A stretch of 64,000 nt of DNA, taken from assembly GCF_041296385.1 (NCBI RefSeq), contig NC_091013.1, positions 33,764,001-33,828,000 on the forward strand. The letters are read 5' to 3'. Source of the stretch: Aphelocoma coerulescens. Taxonomy: Eukaryota; Chordata; Aves; Passeriformes; Corvidae. Under the pieces are notes generated by a model. It did not search any database, was not told the DNA's origin, and worked only from the letters and a program-made list of their open reading frames with translations. Of the stretch, positions 14,973-25,426 are shown piece after piece; position 1 is the stretch's first letter; every line of letters begins with the position of its first letter. The translations under genes were made by a program, and so were the position numbers.

Positions 14973-15747
14973 CTGCTATAGAAAGAGCGGAAGAAAAAAA
15001 AAAAAAAAAAAAAAGACAATCTAGCACATGAAGTAAACCACACAAGGTTATTTTTGTTCAGATTAGGACGGCTTCCACTTGATCTTTAAAAATGTATCAT
15101 GAAGGACCTCCCTCGTTCCAATCCCTGCATATGCACGGGGAGACAAACACGCATTAGGAATACTATCCGAACCTAGAAAAAAGCCTCCACATCCCTTCCC
15201 TATCACACCCGTGGGAAGGAAGCTTCCCTTCTGCTGCACTGAGCCACACCAAAGGCCTTAACGCTGCCCCTCAGCCCCGTAAGTGGTGCATGAAATAAAT
15301 AATTGATCGCAGATTACGCAAGCCGCAGGCCAACATAAAGCGATTATCAGGGTCACCCGCACCCCCTCCTCCCGGCGGCGGCCGAGGCCGGGGGCTCCCC
15401 CTCTCCCGGCAGCATCCCACCCCCGCGCTCACGTCCCGCTGTCACCGCCCCTGACGGCCGCCAGCCGCGGCTCTCACCCAGGGGCCAGCCCGGGGACAGA
15501 CGGGGGGCGCGGGCACCGGGGCGAGAGGCCCGAGGAAGAGCCCCTCCCGGGCAGGGGTCGCCGCACACAGCGCGGGGGCCGCCCCTGCGCTGCCTCCCCT
15601 TCCCGCGGGGCTCCCGAGATGCGGAGCGGAGGCCGCGCTCCCCCCGCCGCCTGCCCGCCCACCAGCGCTCCACGGGGCGGGGGCGCTCCCGCCCCTGCTC
15701 CGCGCTCCCCCCGAGCCCGACGGGGCTGTCGAGGCTCTCGCACTCAC
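14973..15747 (-). other. HERC2: HERC2 intron 1 (candidate)
   Basis: This interval lies between the proposed untranslated exon 1 and exon 2, partly inside the CpG island. Near its 3' end is the A21/T21 homopolymer that forms the acceptor pyrimidine tract. No independent feature is visible. Its upper boundary depends on the exon 1 donor assignment. Confidence 0.5.
14994..15014. repeat. A21 homopolymer (T21 acceptor tract of HERC2 exon 2)
   Basis: An uninterrupted run of 21 A on the plus strand. Read on the gene strand it is the polypyrimidine tract, beginning about 20 bases upstream of the exon 2 acceptor AG. Confidence 0.9.
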
Positions 15748-16060
15748 CGGGCAGCCGCGGCGGCGACGACGGCGGCTTCTGCTCTCGCTCCACCGCCGCC
15801 CGCTCGGCCCCGGGTAATCCTCGCCCCTCCTTCCCTCGCCCGCCCACCCCCCACCCCTCCGCCGGCGGAGCCGCTCTCCGATCCCTCCCTCGCTCCTCCG
15901 CTACTGGAGACGGGGAAAGCTCGGCCCCCCGTACGCCAGCGGAGCTCTCTGCCAATCGGGAGAGCGGCGGGAGGCGGGACATCCTGTCCCGCAGCGGGGC
16001 GGGGAGCGGCGCGGGGCCGCGGGGCCGCGGGCGGAGCCGGGCCGGTGATAACGGGGATCA
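15340..16060 (-). promoter_or_regulatory. HERC2: HERC2 CpG-island promoter
   Basis: GC content and CpG density rise sharply here against an AT-rich background and fall abruptly after about 16060. The island covers the proposed exon 1. It contains GC boxes (for example GGGGCGGGG at 15996-16004), a CCAAT box at 15952-15956 that reads ATTGG on the gene strand, and a 7-bp inverted repeat with a 5-bp spacer at 15974-15992. No TATA box is evident, in keeping with a broad housekeeping promoter. Long open frames through the island on both strands are products of GC richness. Confidence 0.8.
15748..15830 (-). other. HERC2: HERC2 exon 1, untranslated (candidate)
   Basis: Exon 2 opens with an acceptor, so an upstream non-coding exon is required. 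The best minus-strand donor in the CpG island is CCG|GTGAGTGCG, with GT at 15747-15746. The sequence upstream of it is GC-rich with GCC/GTC triplets, as expected for a housekeeping 5' untranslated region. A second possible donor, GGGTGAGAG, lies near 15477. The 5' end was not determined; 15830 is only a placeholder, and start sites in such islands are usually dispersed. Confidence 0.55.
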
Positions 16061-16218
16061 GAGCATCCTTACAGCCGGGATGCAGAGATTAAGAAAACAA
16101 AATTGGGATGTTGAAGTAATTGAGAGGCCGTTTGCAAACTATACTGTTGATTTTAAAAAGAAGTAGCTTTTAAATGTTTCAGACGAGAAAGGTTAATAAC
16201 CAGTATCTTGGAGGCAAA

Positions 16219-16670
16219 CAGAATCACGGAGTGGGTAAGGTTGGAAGGGACCTCAGTGGGGCGTCTGGTCCAGCCTCCCTGCTCAAGCAGGGTTATCCCA
16301 GAGCACGTGGCACAGGATCGCGTTTCTCTCTCTGGACACACTGAGAACCCACCTTGCTGTGTTCCTGTGTGACCTGCTCTAGGTGACCCTGCTTTGGCAG
16401 AGATGTTGAACTGGGTGATCTCCAAAGTCTTCCAACCCTAATAATACTGTGACTCTGTCCAGATGCTTCCTGGATATCTCCAGTGAGGGGGACTCCACAA
16501 CCCCTCTGCACAATCTCTTCCAGTGCAAGGTCATCCACCCAGTAAAGAAACTCATACTCAGGTGGACCTTCCTGTGCATCAGTTTCTGTCCATTGCTGGC
16601 CTTGTAAGTACAGACCAGTGCAAAGAAGATATCACTAACTCTACCTTCTCTGCATCTTCTGTTACCAGGG
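16219..16670 (-). mobile_element. CR1 fragment (minus), split by a nested CR1
   Basis: The plus strand begins with AGAATCACGGAGTGGGTAAG and GTTGGAAGGGACC, then GCTCAAGCAGGG, which is the reverse complement of a CR1 3' end. The copy is interrupted at about 16324-16457 by a CR1 piece in the opposite orientation and resumes at 16458 with the expected TCCAGATG...GACTCCACAACC segment. The distal end near 16670 is increasingly diverged and approximate. Confidence 0.88.
16324..16457 (+). mobile_element. CR1 3' fragment nested inside the minus-strand CR1
   Basis: The plus strand carries a CR1 3' end: CTAGGTGACCCTGCTTTGGC, then GATGTTGAACTGGGTGATCT, then a tail close to ACTGTGACTCTG. Removing it restores a continuous minus-strand CR1 around GATCGCG/TCCAGATG, so this copy is the younger of the two. 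Confidence 0.8.
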
Positions 16671-17599
16671 AAGGAACAGAGGCTGGGAACAGTAAAGTGA
16701 TGCCACTACACATGAAGGAATAAGGATGCTGGGGAATAAAGTGTGAACTTGCTAATGGCAGGCAATGACAGGAGTCCGGAGGCAAATGTTGACTGATCGC
16801 TCAAGGGAGAAACTGCTCTGGGGCAAATAATCATCTTTCAGCATAAGTTTGTTTGGGATGTATATTAGTAGTTTGAAATTCAAATTAACCAAAAGTCAAG
16901 TTTCTCACAATACTTAGACTCCTGTTCCCTGGCAGCTAAGGAATTAGGAATGTAGGAGCAAGACTTGGCAGATAGGACTACTATTGGCTTTGACCAACGT
17001 GAAGCCACAGACTGAATGTCAATGAAATGCTAACAGAACTGAGGCCATTTGCTGGCATTTAGGCAAAATACACAACATTTAGTTGTTATTATGTAAGAAG
17101 CATTGTAATAAAACAGGGAATTTGATTCTCCAAGGTTCATTTTCAAAGTTGAAACTGTAACCATGACCTAACTGGTTAGCCTGTCATTTACTGCAGACCT
17201 CTCTTGGATCAAGATATAGTAGACACTTGAAGTAAAATACTGTACAAAATTTCTGAAATGCCTCAAAATTTATATAAAAATATAGAAATACCCAATTTCC
17301 TCAATTTACTTACAGAAACTTTAAAATATGACCTTTCAAAACCAAAAGTAGTTTCCTTTGAAAAACCTTCCCAAGTGCCTACATATTATAAACTTTGAGG
17401 GGACTGGAAGTTTTGTCATGCATATCACGTTGTGTCTATTCTGACTGGCTGACAAGAGCTATTGCACCAGGATGGGAAATACTTTACTCTTGTCTTACCT
17501 GGCACACTGAAAATGTAAGAAAGTAGTCCTATTGACATAATCCAGAGAGGGATAAAAACTGCATTGAAATTTAAGGATTAAGGGACAAACAAATAATCA
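16671..17599. other. Intergenic, nothing recognised
   Basis: Unique-looking AT-rich sequence with no gene, repeat family or RNA gene that I can identify. Confidence 0.6.
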
Positions 17600-19572
17600 G
17601 ATAAATAATCAGGTGTCCTGATGGGAGTCTAATATACGCCACCCAGCCACGATGGCTACAGTGATGAATTATTCTTTAAGAAACTAAGGGACACCTCTAA
17701 ATCAACCACCCTTGTCCTTATGGGGGACTTCAATTTGCCAGATGTTAACTGGGAATACCACACAGCTGTACAAACAGGTCCAGAAGATTCCTAAAACACA
17801 CGGATGATAACTTCTTCATACAGATATTAAGGGAGCTGACTAGGAAAGGTGCCCTCCTTGATTTTTTAGTTTAGTAATTGAGAGGGTGTCATAAGTGAAG
17901 TGCTGATTGGTGGCTATCTTGGCCACAGCAATCCCAGAGCAATCCAGTTTAAATTCTCTGCCAGCAGGAGGAAAAGTGCCAGCAAAACTTTGCCTCTGGA
18001 TATGAGGAGAGCAGACTTCAGACTAGTTAGCAAGGTCCTCTGTGAAAATGCTTTTGAAAGCACTGGCATCCATCAGTGTTGTCCTGATTTTCAAGAAGGG
18101 CAAAAGGAATGGCCCTGGTAACTACAGGCCCATCAGTTTTGTTGCTGTGCCTGTGCATCATTCAGCTGGATAACAGATGCAGTGGGTGAGCAACTGGCTC
18201 ATGGGTCAGACACAAAGGATTATCGTAAGTGGGGTTACATCAGGCTGGTGACCTGTCACTAGTGGAGTTTGGCAGGGCTCCATTTTAGGGCCAGTGCTCT
18301 TCAATTACTACCGCAGGCCTGGGCCCTAGGGTATGTCACCGTGTCCTGCAGCCATAGGGAGGAGGAGGAGAGAAGATCCAGCAGGCAGGAATTGTGCAGC
18401 AAGATTGATCTATTTAATTATTTTACAAACTCTTTTATAGACTTTTTTCTTCATAGTCTAATTGGACAAAGGGCCAGCCACCCCTTGGGGGTGATTGGCT
18501 AAAATCCTAAAACATCATTGTCAAAATATTTTTCTACTATACCATAAACAAGACTTTTCAAGGTTGCAGGTGGCTTGGTTGTTTACATTCCCTGCTACCT
18601 CTTCTGTGAGAGAGAAAAGTCTCTCACGGACTTAGAAAATAGCAAGAAAATCCTTGCTAGCAGCATTTTTGTATCTACATTCAATATCATCATAAATGAC
18701 TTTGGATACTAAGTAAGTTTGCCAGTGCTAATTTGGAAGGAGTTGTTGACTCTTCCAAAGACAGAGAGACCTTGCAGAGAGATCTTGACAAAGCAGAGGG
18801 CTGGGCAATGAATTTCATCAAGGACAAGTGCCAGATCCTACACCTGAGATGGGGCATCCCTGGATGTGCATACCAACTGGGGAATGAGATGCTGGAGAGC
18901 AGGGGGATCTGGGGATCCTGGTCGATGGTGAGCTGAAGATGAGTCAGCAGTGCCCCGGCAGCCAGGAGGCCGGCCATGTCCTGGGGTGCACCAGGCACAG
19001 CATGGCCAGCCGGGCAAGGGAGGGGATTGTTCCACTCTGCTCTGCACTGGGGCGGCCTCACCTTGAATATTGTGTGCAGCTTTGGCCACTGCAATATAGA
19101 AAAGATATAAAGCTTTTAGAGAGTGTCCAAAGGAGGGACACGGTGATGGTGAAGGGCCTTGAGGGGAAGCTGTATGAGTAGGGCCTGAGGTCACTTGGTG
19201 CATTCAGCCTGGAGAAGAGGAGACTGAGGGGAGACCTCACTGCAGTTACAACTTCCTCATGAGGGGAGGAGGAGGGGCAGATGCTGTTCTTTCTCTTGGC
19301 TAGTGACAGGACCCAAGGGAATGGCCTGAGATTGTCAGGGGAAGTTTATGTTGGATGTTAAGAAAATTATTTTCACCCAGAGGGTGGTTGGACACTGGAA
19401 CCGGCTCACCAGTGAAGTGGTCACAGCACGAAGCCTGACAGAGTTCAAGAAGCATTTGGACAACGCTGTCAGGCACATGGTGTGACTCTTGGGGGTGTCC
19501 TGTGCAGGGTCGGGGGCTCGACTCGATGCATGTGGGTCCCTTCCAGCTCAGGATATTTTATGATTCTATATT
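17600..19572 (+). mobile_element. CR1 retrotransposon, long degenerate copy interrupted by an LTR
   Basis: The copy begins in the endonuclease region (LVLMGDFNLPDVNWEYHTA) and continues into reverse-transcriptase pieces, including the block around GSILGPVLFN, the block following FNIIINDFG and the segment RPHLEYCVQLWPLQYRKDIK. It ends with the CR1 tail at TTTATGATTCTAT near 19570. Many stops and frameshifts disable it. An LTR (18306-18679) separates the LFN and FNIIIND blocks. The 5' boundary is approximate. Confidence 0.88.
18306..18679 (-). mobile_element. Solo LTR of an endogenous retrovirus, inside a CR1
   Basis: Read on the minus strand, the element starts TGTAGATACAAAAATGC, has two CCAAT boxes (plus-strand ATTGG at 18494-18498 and 18461-18465), and then TATAAAAG (plus-strand CTTTTATA at 18432-18439). 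It ends near GCGGTAGTA. The hexamer TTCAAT flanks it on both sides (18300-18305 and 18680-18685), and CR1 sequence is continuous across it, which fixes the insertion limits. No internal retroviral sequence is present. A related copy lies at about 20979-21336. Confidence 0.82.
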
Positions 19573-20544
19573 TTATGTATGGAGCCCAATCTAAAATGAA
19601 TTATGAAAACTTGCTTGAAACCACAGTGCCCACTGGTTGTGCCTACTGCTTGTTTAAATGATTTGCAAGTCATATCTAAATAAGATGATTTGCATATGCA
19701 AATTTAACTGCTAGTTCTGGTTTGGCTTTTCAAGATGATCATCTTTAGACGGTCTACCTTGATGTCCAGAAGTTTTCTTATTTTTATTAAATAAAAAATG
19801 GCAATAGCCTTTGCTAGAACTCCTGATGTGAAGAATTTGAAAAGTACCCAACTATGCAGCTTGTTAGATTTGAATCACTGGTCCAATTAGCAGGTATGCA
19901 CTCACTTCAACAAAAATCATATTTGGGTGCAGTAACCATGGAAATTCAAAGCTAGAGATACTTGTGAGGAATTTATGGATTATTTTGTATTTCCAGATTT
20001 AGATTTCACTTCTGATGAGTATTTTTTTCCATTTAAAATGCACTGTAATAATGTGGGGCAATATCAAATGGCATTCTGGATTATAAAAATATGTACCCAC
20101 CACATTTTACAGAGAGAAAGTATGTCTGGTACAACTACATGAACAATTTATTTGATACCATTATTTTATATAATTTTATTTTTCAAATAAAATTTGAAGC
20201 TTCAGGAAGCTGAAGTTTGTCTTTATACACAGCATTTGCAATATTAAGTCCACCAATAGCTGTTATTCTGATGTTATTTACATAACGATGGTGAGTTGTA
20301 TCACTTCAGACTGACCAAGGTAATGAAGGTCTGACGGACTTCAAAAGGCAAGTTCAAGAGAAACTGTTGAAGTGTTGCCATACAAGCCTTGTGCTCCACT
20401 CTTCTGATGCATATTTCCATCTTAAAGCAGAGTTCTATGATCCTGTGAATCAGTTCACCAGGCATCATCCTTTGTGCTGCAGCTTGCTCAAGTAATCTAC
20501 TTTACACCCAAGATAATCATTAAGTGGATCTGATGGATTTTCAA
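19573..20544. other. Intergenic, nothing recognised
   Basis: AT-rich sequence between two CR1 fragments. I see no gene, RNA or named repeat. Confidence 0.6.
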
Positions 20545-20780
20545 ATGCACACCCCAGTTAGATATTAGGAAGAAATTCTTCCCTGTGAGGATATTGAGGC
20601 ATTAGCACAGGTTGCCCAGAGAAGCTGTGGATGCCCCATCCCTGGAAGTGTTCAAGGCCAGTTTGGATGGGGCTCTGAGCAACCGGGTCTAGTGGAAGGT
20701 GTCCCTGACCATGGCAAGGGGTTTAGAATGAGATGACTTTTAAGATCTGTTCCAGCCCAAAGCATTCTGTGATTCCCTGA
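20545..20780 (+). mobile_element. CR1 3'-end fragment
   Basis: The plus strand translates in pieces to the CR1 carboxyl end (ATTAGGAAGAAATTCTTCCC, then a LEVFKASLDGALSNRV-like frame) and finishes with GGTGTCCCTGACCATGGCA, the degraded AAGATCTGTTCCAGCCCAAA and ATTCTGTGATTC. It is heavily 5'-truncated. Confidence 0.9.
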
Positions 20781-20978
20781 TGGCCCTGCCTTAGAGATAC
20801 CAACATCCTCAGGAGCTGCAGGGCAGAGAACTAGTGAGGTGGAAGGAATCTCAGCTCTCTGCATTCACTACAAGTCTGTCAAAATCTGTGCACATCTTTC
20901 TTACTTCCTCCAGAGAAATTGTTGGACATGGAAAAATCTATTTTCCATGGTCAGACACTATTAAAAAAAAAAATAAAT

Positions 20979-21336
20979 GCCCTAGGGTATATTCCCATGT
21001 CCTGCAGCCGTAGGGAGGACGAGAGAAGATCCAGCAGGCAGGAATTGTGCAGCAAGATTGATTTATCTAATTATTTTACAAACTTTTTTATAGACTTTTT
21101 TCTTCATAGTCTAATTGGACAAAGGATCAGCCACCCCTTGGGGGTGATTGGCTAAAATCCTAAAACATCCATTGTCAAAATATTTTTCTACTGTACTATA
21201 AACAAGACTTTTCAAGGCTGCAGGTGTTTGGTTCTTTGCATAACTCTGCTACCTCTTCTGTGAGAGAGAAAAGTCTCTCACGGACTTAGAAAATAGCAAG
21301 AAAATCCTTGCTAGCAGCATTTTTGTACCCACAAGA
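20979..21336 (-). mobile_element. Second copy of the same LTR family (solo)
   Basis: This is nearly the same sequence as 18306-18679, in the same orientation, sharing the CCAAT boxes, a TATA-like TATAAAAAAG, the GAGAGACTTTTCTCTCTCAC palindrome-like block and the terminal TGTGGGTACAAAAATGC (minus strand). Differences from the first copy are scattered substitutions and small indels. The plus-strand left end is uncertain because it runs into an A-rich stretch, and I found no clear target-site duplication. No retroviral body joins the two copies. Confidence 0.78.
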
Positions 21337-24300
21337 TGCGGTCACTCATTTACTTGTATCCACTTCTAGGCATATTCTAAATCACTTCACTCTTCTTATA
21401 GATTAAAGAAAAAAGTAAATACATCAAAGTGAAAGGCACACTAAAACCAAGGGGTCACACTGGTCCACCTCTTAGAACACCTACAAACAATACAGAGAAC
21501 TTTAAAAATGTCTTTCTGTGGGCAGGAGCTGTCTCTTTTGTTGTAAATGTGGTAAAGGAGCCACACCGGCTTTGAAAAGAGGCAAGGTGCTGTAGAGGTG
21601 CAGGATGTAGAGGAAAAATGAATGGTGGTGCACGTGGGAACTGTGTAAAACACAGAAGGCTGAAGAAGGTAGGGTTGGTAGCATGAATGGTACCCTCACC
21701 TCCAATTTGTAACACTGTCAGGCCAGCCTGAGGAGGTGGGGAGGGATAGACGTTAACTGAATAAAGTGAATCTATCACAAGAGTCTGAAGCAGGGCAGGC
21801 ACAAGAATGAGAAGAATATTTGGACAATGTGGGCAGCACCATATTTCTTTCTATTTCAGTTGTGAAAATGAGTTCAAAGGACTGATCAGATCAATCTCAA
21901 AAACTGAGGCAATTGCATTGTCAAGTAACTAAATGCAGAACCTTAAGAGCCAATGAACAAATGGTGAGAACAATTTTTATTGTTTTTAATGAAAAGGGGA
22001 CAAAAGTAAGCAAGTATATGTTTACATAAAAATAGTATCTAGTCCTACCTGCAGATCTTCTCGGTGTCAACATGAAATCTTTAGTAATTAATAATTACTT
22101 TAAATGTGTGTACTCTAAGGAATCCATTCCTGTTACAACAGCAGTGGAATGTGGGGCGTTTTTTTCTCTCATTAGTGAATATGAAGAAGTGTTATGCATG
22201 TGAATGGGACACAAAACCATCTCTGTAAGAGCAGTGCCTAGCTGCTCACTGCAAGACAATGCCTGTTTTGTTTGTAATTTTTTTTTCAAGAGCCATTTGT
22301 GTCGAGCTGTCCCACTGAGTTTGGAAGCCTTTGTGTATTATTATACACAAAATGCAAAATCCAGTCCACTTCAGGCTTACAACAAGTCTCAGAGAATTCC
22401 CTGGCTTACTTCTGAAGGATGGAGGCTTTCCCAAAGAAAGTAAGAAATTTCTACAATTAGCCTTTATTATTTTCATACTCTCTGAACTGAACTGTTGGCC
22501 TAAATTTTGGTTTTATACCATTAAAAGCTCATGGTAAGGCTCATTATTTCTTTACTGTGTTATTTGCAAGGAATGCCATCAGTTCAAATTGGTCAATACA
22601 TATTACTGTGCCACACCAGTGCTTTTTGCAGGGGGAAAACAGGACAGTAAGGACATGAGAGGATTCTCCTCCTCTCCCATATTCACTAGTATTTCTAAAT
22701 AGTCACAAAGCCCTTTCTACCAACCATTTTCATTACTGAATAAATATTATTTACATAAGGAGAAGAATAACCAAACAAAGGAAGCCACTTCCATGCTCAG
22801 AAACCCAAGCCCCCTGCAGTCAGTATCCCAAAAAGGTGTCTTTCCTCATAACTCCTCAGAATAATGAAACAAGATCTTCCATCTGTGTGCCTGGCTTTCT
22901 GCTCCTTTCTCATTTTCAGTGGTAACAGCCCTGCTACTTCTCATCCATTTCTCTAATGGATCTCCCTTCCAACCTATATCCTTCACATTCACCCACACTT
23001 CCAAGATGATTTCACTCCTGCCTTTACTGGGCATTCATGCAAGTTCTAGTGTGGAAACTGTTGTTTCTCCATTAAAGAGAATTAAGTTAACCCCTCACTG
23101 TTTTTTATTATTCCAATTTAAACTGACAAATATTGCTTACAGTCAAAATTTTAACAAGTTCTTCTCCTGTGACAGTTTTTCTTTGTGGAAACAGTGTTGT
23201 GTGAATCACAGTATATTGCACAGCTGACACAGCTCAATTACAGAGGTGGTGTTGGAAAAGCAATTCAGAATACAGAGGAGTGAAAAAAAAGAAAAGAAAA
23301 ACCTGTGACAATAAAGACACAATTTCCACAGATAGCTAATTAGAATTCATTGTTAATTACATTTTGCATAGTTAATTATTTTTAATATTAGAGTGAATCC
23401 TGTCCTTGTTAAAGCAAGCGGTAACATTTTCATCAACTTCATTAAACTCAGAAATTCAGCCTCATATAACCTTACTCATGCATATATCCTTACTCACGCA
23501 GTGCTAACCACACTAGTTTTTAGTCTTCCAGAAAAACACAGGCCCAGAAGCTTGCTTTCCAGGTTATGTCTTCCATTGCAGAGAAGAAAGGTTGTTTTGC
23601 TTCCCCCAGGCCAGATCCAGTGTTTCTCTCCAGGGAGTCTCTCGCTTTACAGCCCAAAACAGTCTGATGAGATTTCATCCTACATCTCTAAACTCATCAA
23701 CAATAACGAGTTCTCTGTGGCTGTTCATGTTATTTCTTTAAATTATCAATTAAAAATAATCACTTCATAAAATATTCAAGATGCATGTTGTTCTCTGACT
23801 TGCAAAGCAGCTTTGGAAATGCCAGCTTGAGTTATGCCCACTAGACAGATCTTCATGAGATTTTGGAAGTATACATAACACAGATATTCGGATATCCATT
23901 ACAGACCTGTTGAAATTTAAAACATTTGGCATACAGTAATGGATATGTAAGCAATTCAGATGGAAAACATATACATATATATATATTCCATATACTAAAA
24001 TATACTATCCTCCATATACTAGAAAATAGCAACTTCCATAGGCTGTCTATCATTTTCAAATTAAATACAATTCTCAACTGAGAGCCAAGAAGAAAATGCT
24101 TGCATTTAAAAGGCCTTTTCAATTACAGGAACATTCTGTATAAGGTTGGCTAATAAGACCGTCTAAAGATTTATTACAGTGCTGAAATATATTCATAAAA
24201 CTGTTCACCTACAAATTTTAGATTTGCAAAATGTTCAAGATGTGATTTAAAAATACACCCAAACATCAAGAAAATGCTATGGGTGGTAAAAATCAACATG

Positions 24301-25090
24301 GTATTACACTGGAAATTGAAATATATCATCATTGTTATACAAACCTATATATTGAGGGCGGAATGATTCTGTGTTGCCCTAATACCATGGAAATAAATTA
24401 TCAGTATTCAAATTTGCAAACTAACCCCTCAATGGATGATGCAACATAAGTGCTTCACAATCACTTAAAATGATAAGGAGATGTTCAGTAGGCACTTTCA
24501 GCAGCAGGACCATTTCAAATTTTCAGTTTACACAAGAATGTTGCAACCTTTTCCTAAGATATTATGCAAAGCATAGGTCATTAAAGAAAACTAGAACCAA
24601 AATGAAAGTGATTCGGCAAAATGAGAAAAAGCATTAAATCCATTTGATCTCAAAAATAAAAAAGTCTCATGCCCTTTAGTTAGGGTAGGTAGATGCAGTA
24701 GAAGGAAACTTTACTAGATAGAGATGAGAACAGTAACCTTTAGCCAATAATCAGTGCATAAGAAAACTCTCCCAATATATAAGAAGGAAGTGGGATGCTA
24801 ATTTTAATTCTTTCCATTTAGAAGCTACCGAGTATTGAATTTCTCCTAATGCTTGGAAGGTGGCCAAAACCACTTTAGCTTTTATACATTGCTCAATATA
24901 TAGGGAAATCCTTTGTGAATGTGATAGGGAACCTTTACTAATTTAAGCAGGAAAGGAAGCAGTATTTCTATAAAGGATTTGTTAACCTAGAGCCATATGG
25001 TATCCTTTCATACAAAAATGATTCATAAGGAAAAAAAAAAAAAAAAAAAAACTTACTTTAAAACAAAAAAAACATTAGGACAAGTCGATC
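21337..25090. other. Intergenic, nothing recognised apart from simple repeats
   Basis: No gene is supported. A short AT/ACAT microsatellite is present at about 23965-23990 and an A21 homopolymer at 25031-25051. The open frames show no family resemblance. Confidence 0.6.
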
Positions 25091-25098
25091 TTTTGCCA

Positions 25099-25418
25099 TG
25101 GTTTGTCCTGGCTACAGGGTGTTGGGAGAGGCATTAGCAACGGAATAGAAAGGTCAAGGGCAGGTGGATCAAAGCACAATCCCAGGTATAATGACCAGGG
25201 TGGGGGAGGAGGGAAGGGAACCAAGACAAATTGTTAGGTCTGTCCTTTAATATTTTAAATAAATCCCAGCCCAAAATAACATCAGGCTACTTGTCCTAAT
25301 GAATCAGGCAACTGTCCACAGCTCCATTTACAGAGAGGTATAAAAACTGTTGTGGATAATCTGTGCTGGGTTTCTCCAACATGCCCTTTAATAAAGGGAG
25401 TTTTTTGCAGCTCTTCTG
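25099..25418 (+). mobile_element. Candidate solo LTR
   Basis: A 320-base unit starting TGGTTTGTCC, with a TATA box (TATAAAA from 25339) and AATAAA at 25390-25395, spaced as in a retroviral LTR with a short R region. The octamer TTTTGCCA occurs directly on both sides (25091-25098 and 25419-25426) and could be a target-site duplication. Against this, the 3' end is TCTG rather than CA and 8 bp is long for most retroviral integrases. I cannot assign a family. Confidence 0.45.
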
Positions 25419-25426
25419 TTTTGCCA

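Larger units (their letters stand above)
1..15830 (-). other. HERC2: HERC2 gene, 5' portion (exons 1-3, partial)
   Basis: This is the first part of the gene for HERC2, a very large HECT-type E3 ubiquitin ligase with RCC1-like repeat domains that acts in DNA-damage signalling and protein turnover. The sequence shows a start-codon exon and a second coding exon whose joined translation (24 + 38 residues) matches the conserved HERC2 N-terminus: MSSDSFCLSAQARFDSKWLK, followed through a phase-0 junction by LAFTRDGLCGLWNEMVKDGE. All splice junctions are canonical on the minus strand. The gene starts in a CpG island and runs off the left edge. The next coding exon was looked for in 1-4059 and not seen, so the rest of the roughly 4,800-residue protein, including the RCC1-like and HECT domains, lies outside. 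The upper end (transcription start) is approximate. Confidence 0.93.

Noticed and set aside
15353..16092. Frames of 209 and 157 codons on opposite strands in the HERC2 island
   Set aside because: Mutually overlapping GC-driven frames without family resemblance. The segment is explained as promoter and untranslated first exon.
18306..21336. A complete provirus bounded by the two similar LTRs
   Set aside because: The sequence between is CR1 and unique DNA, and the first LTR has its own flanking duplication, so they are separate insertions.
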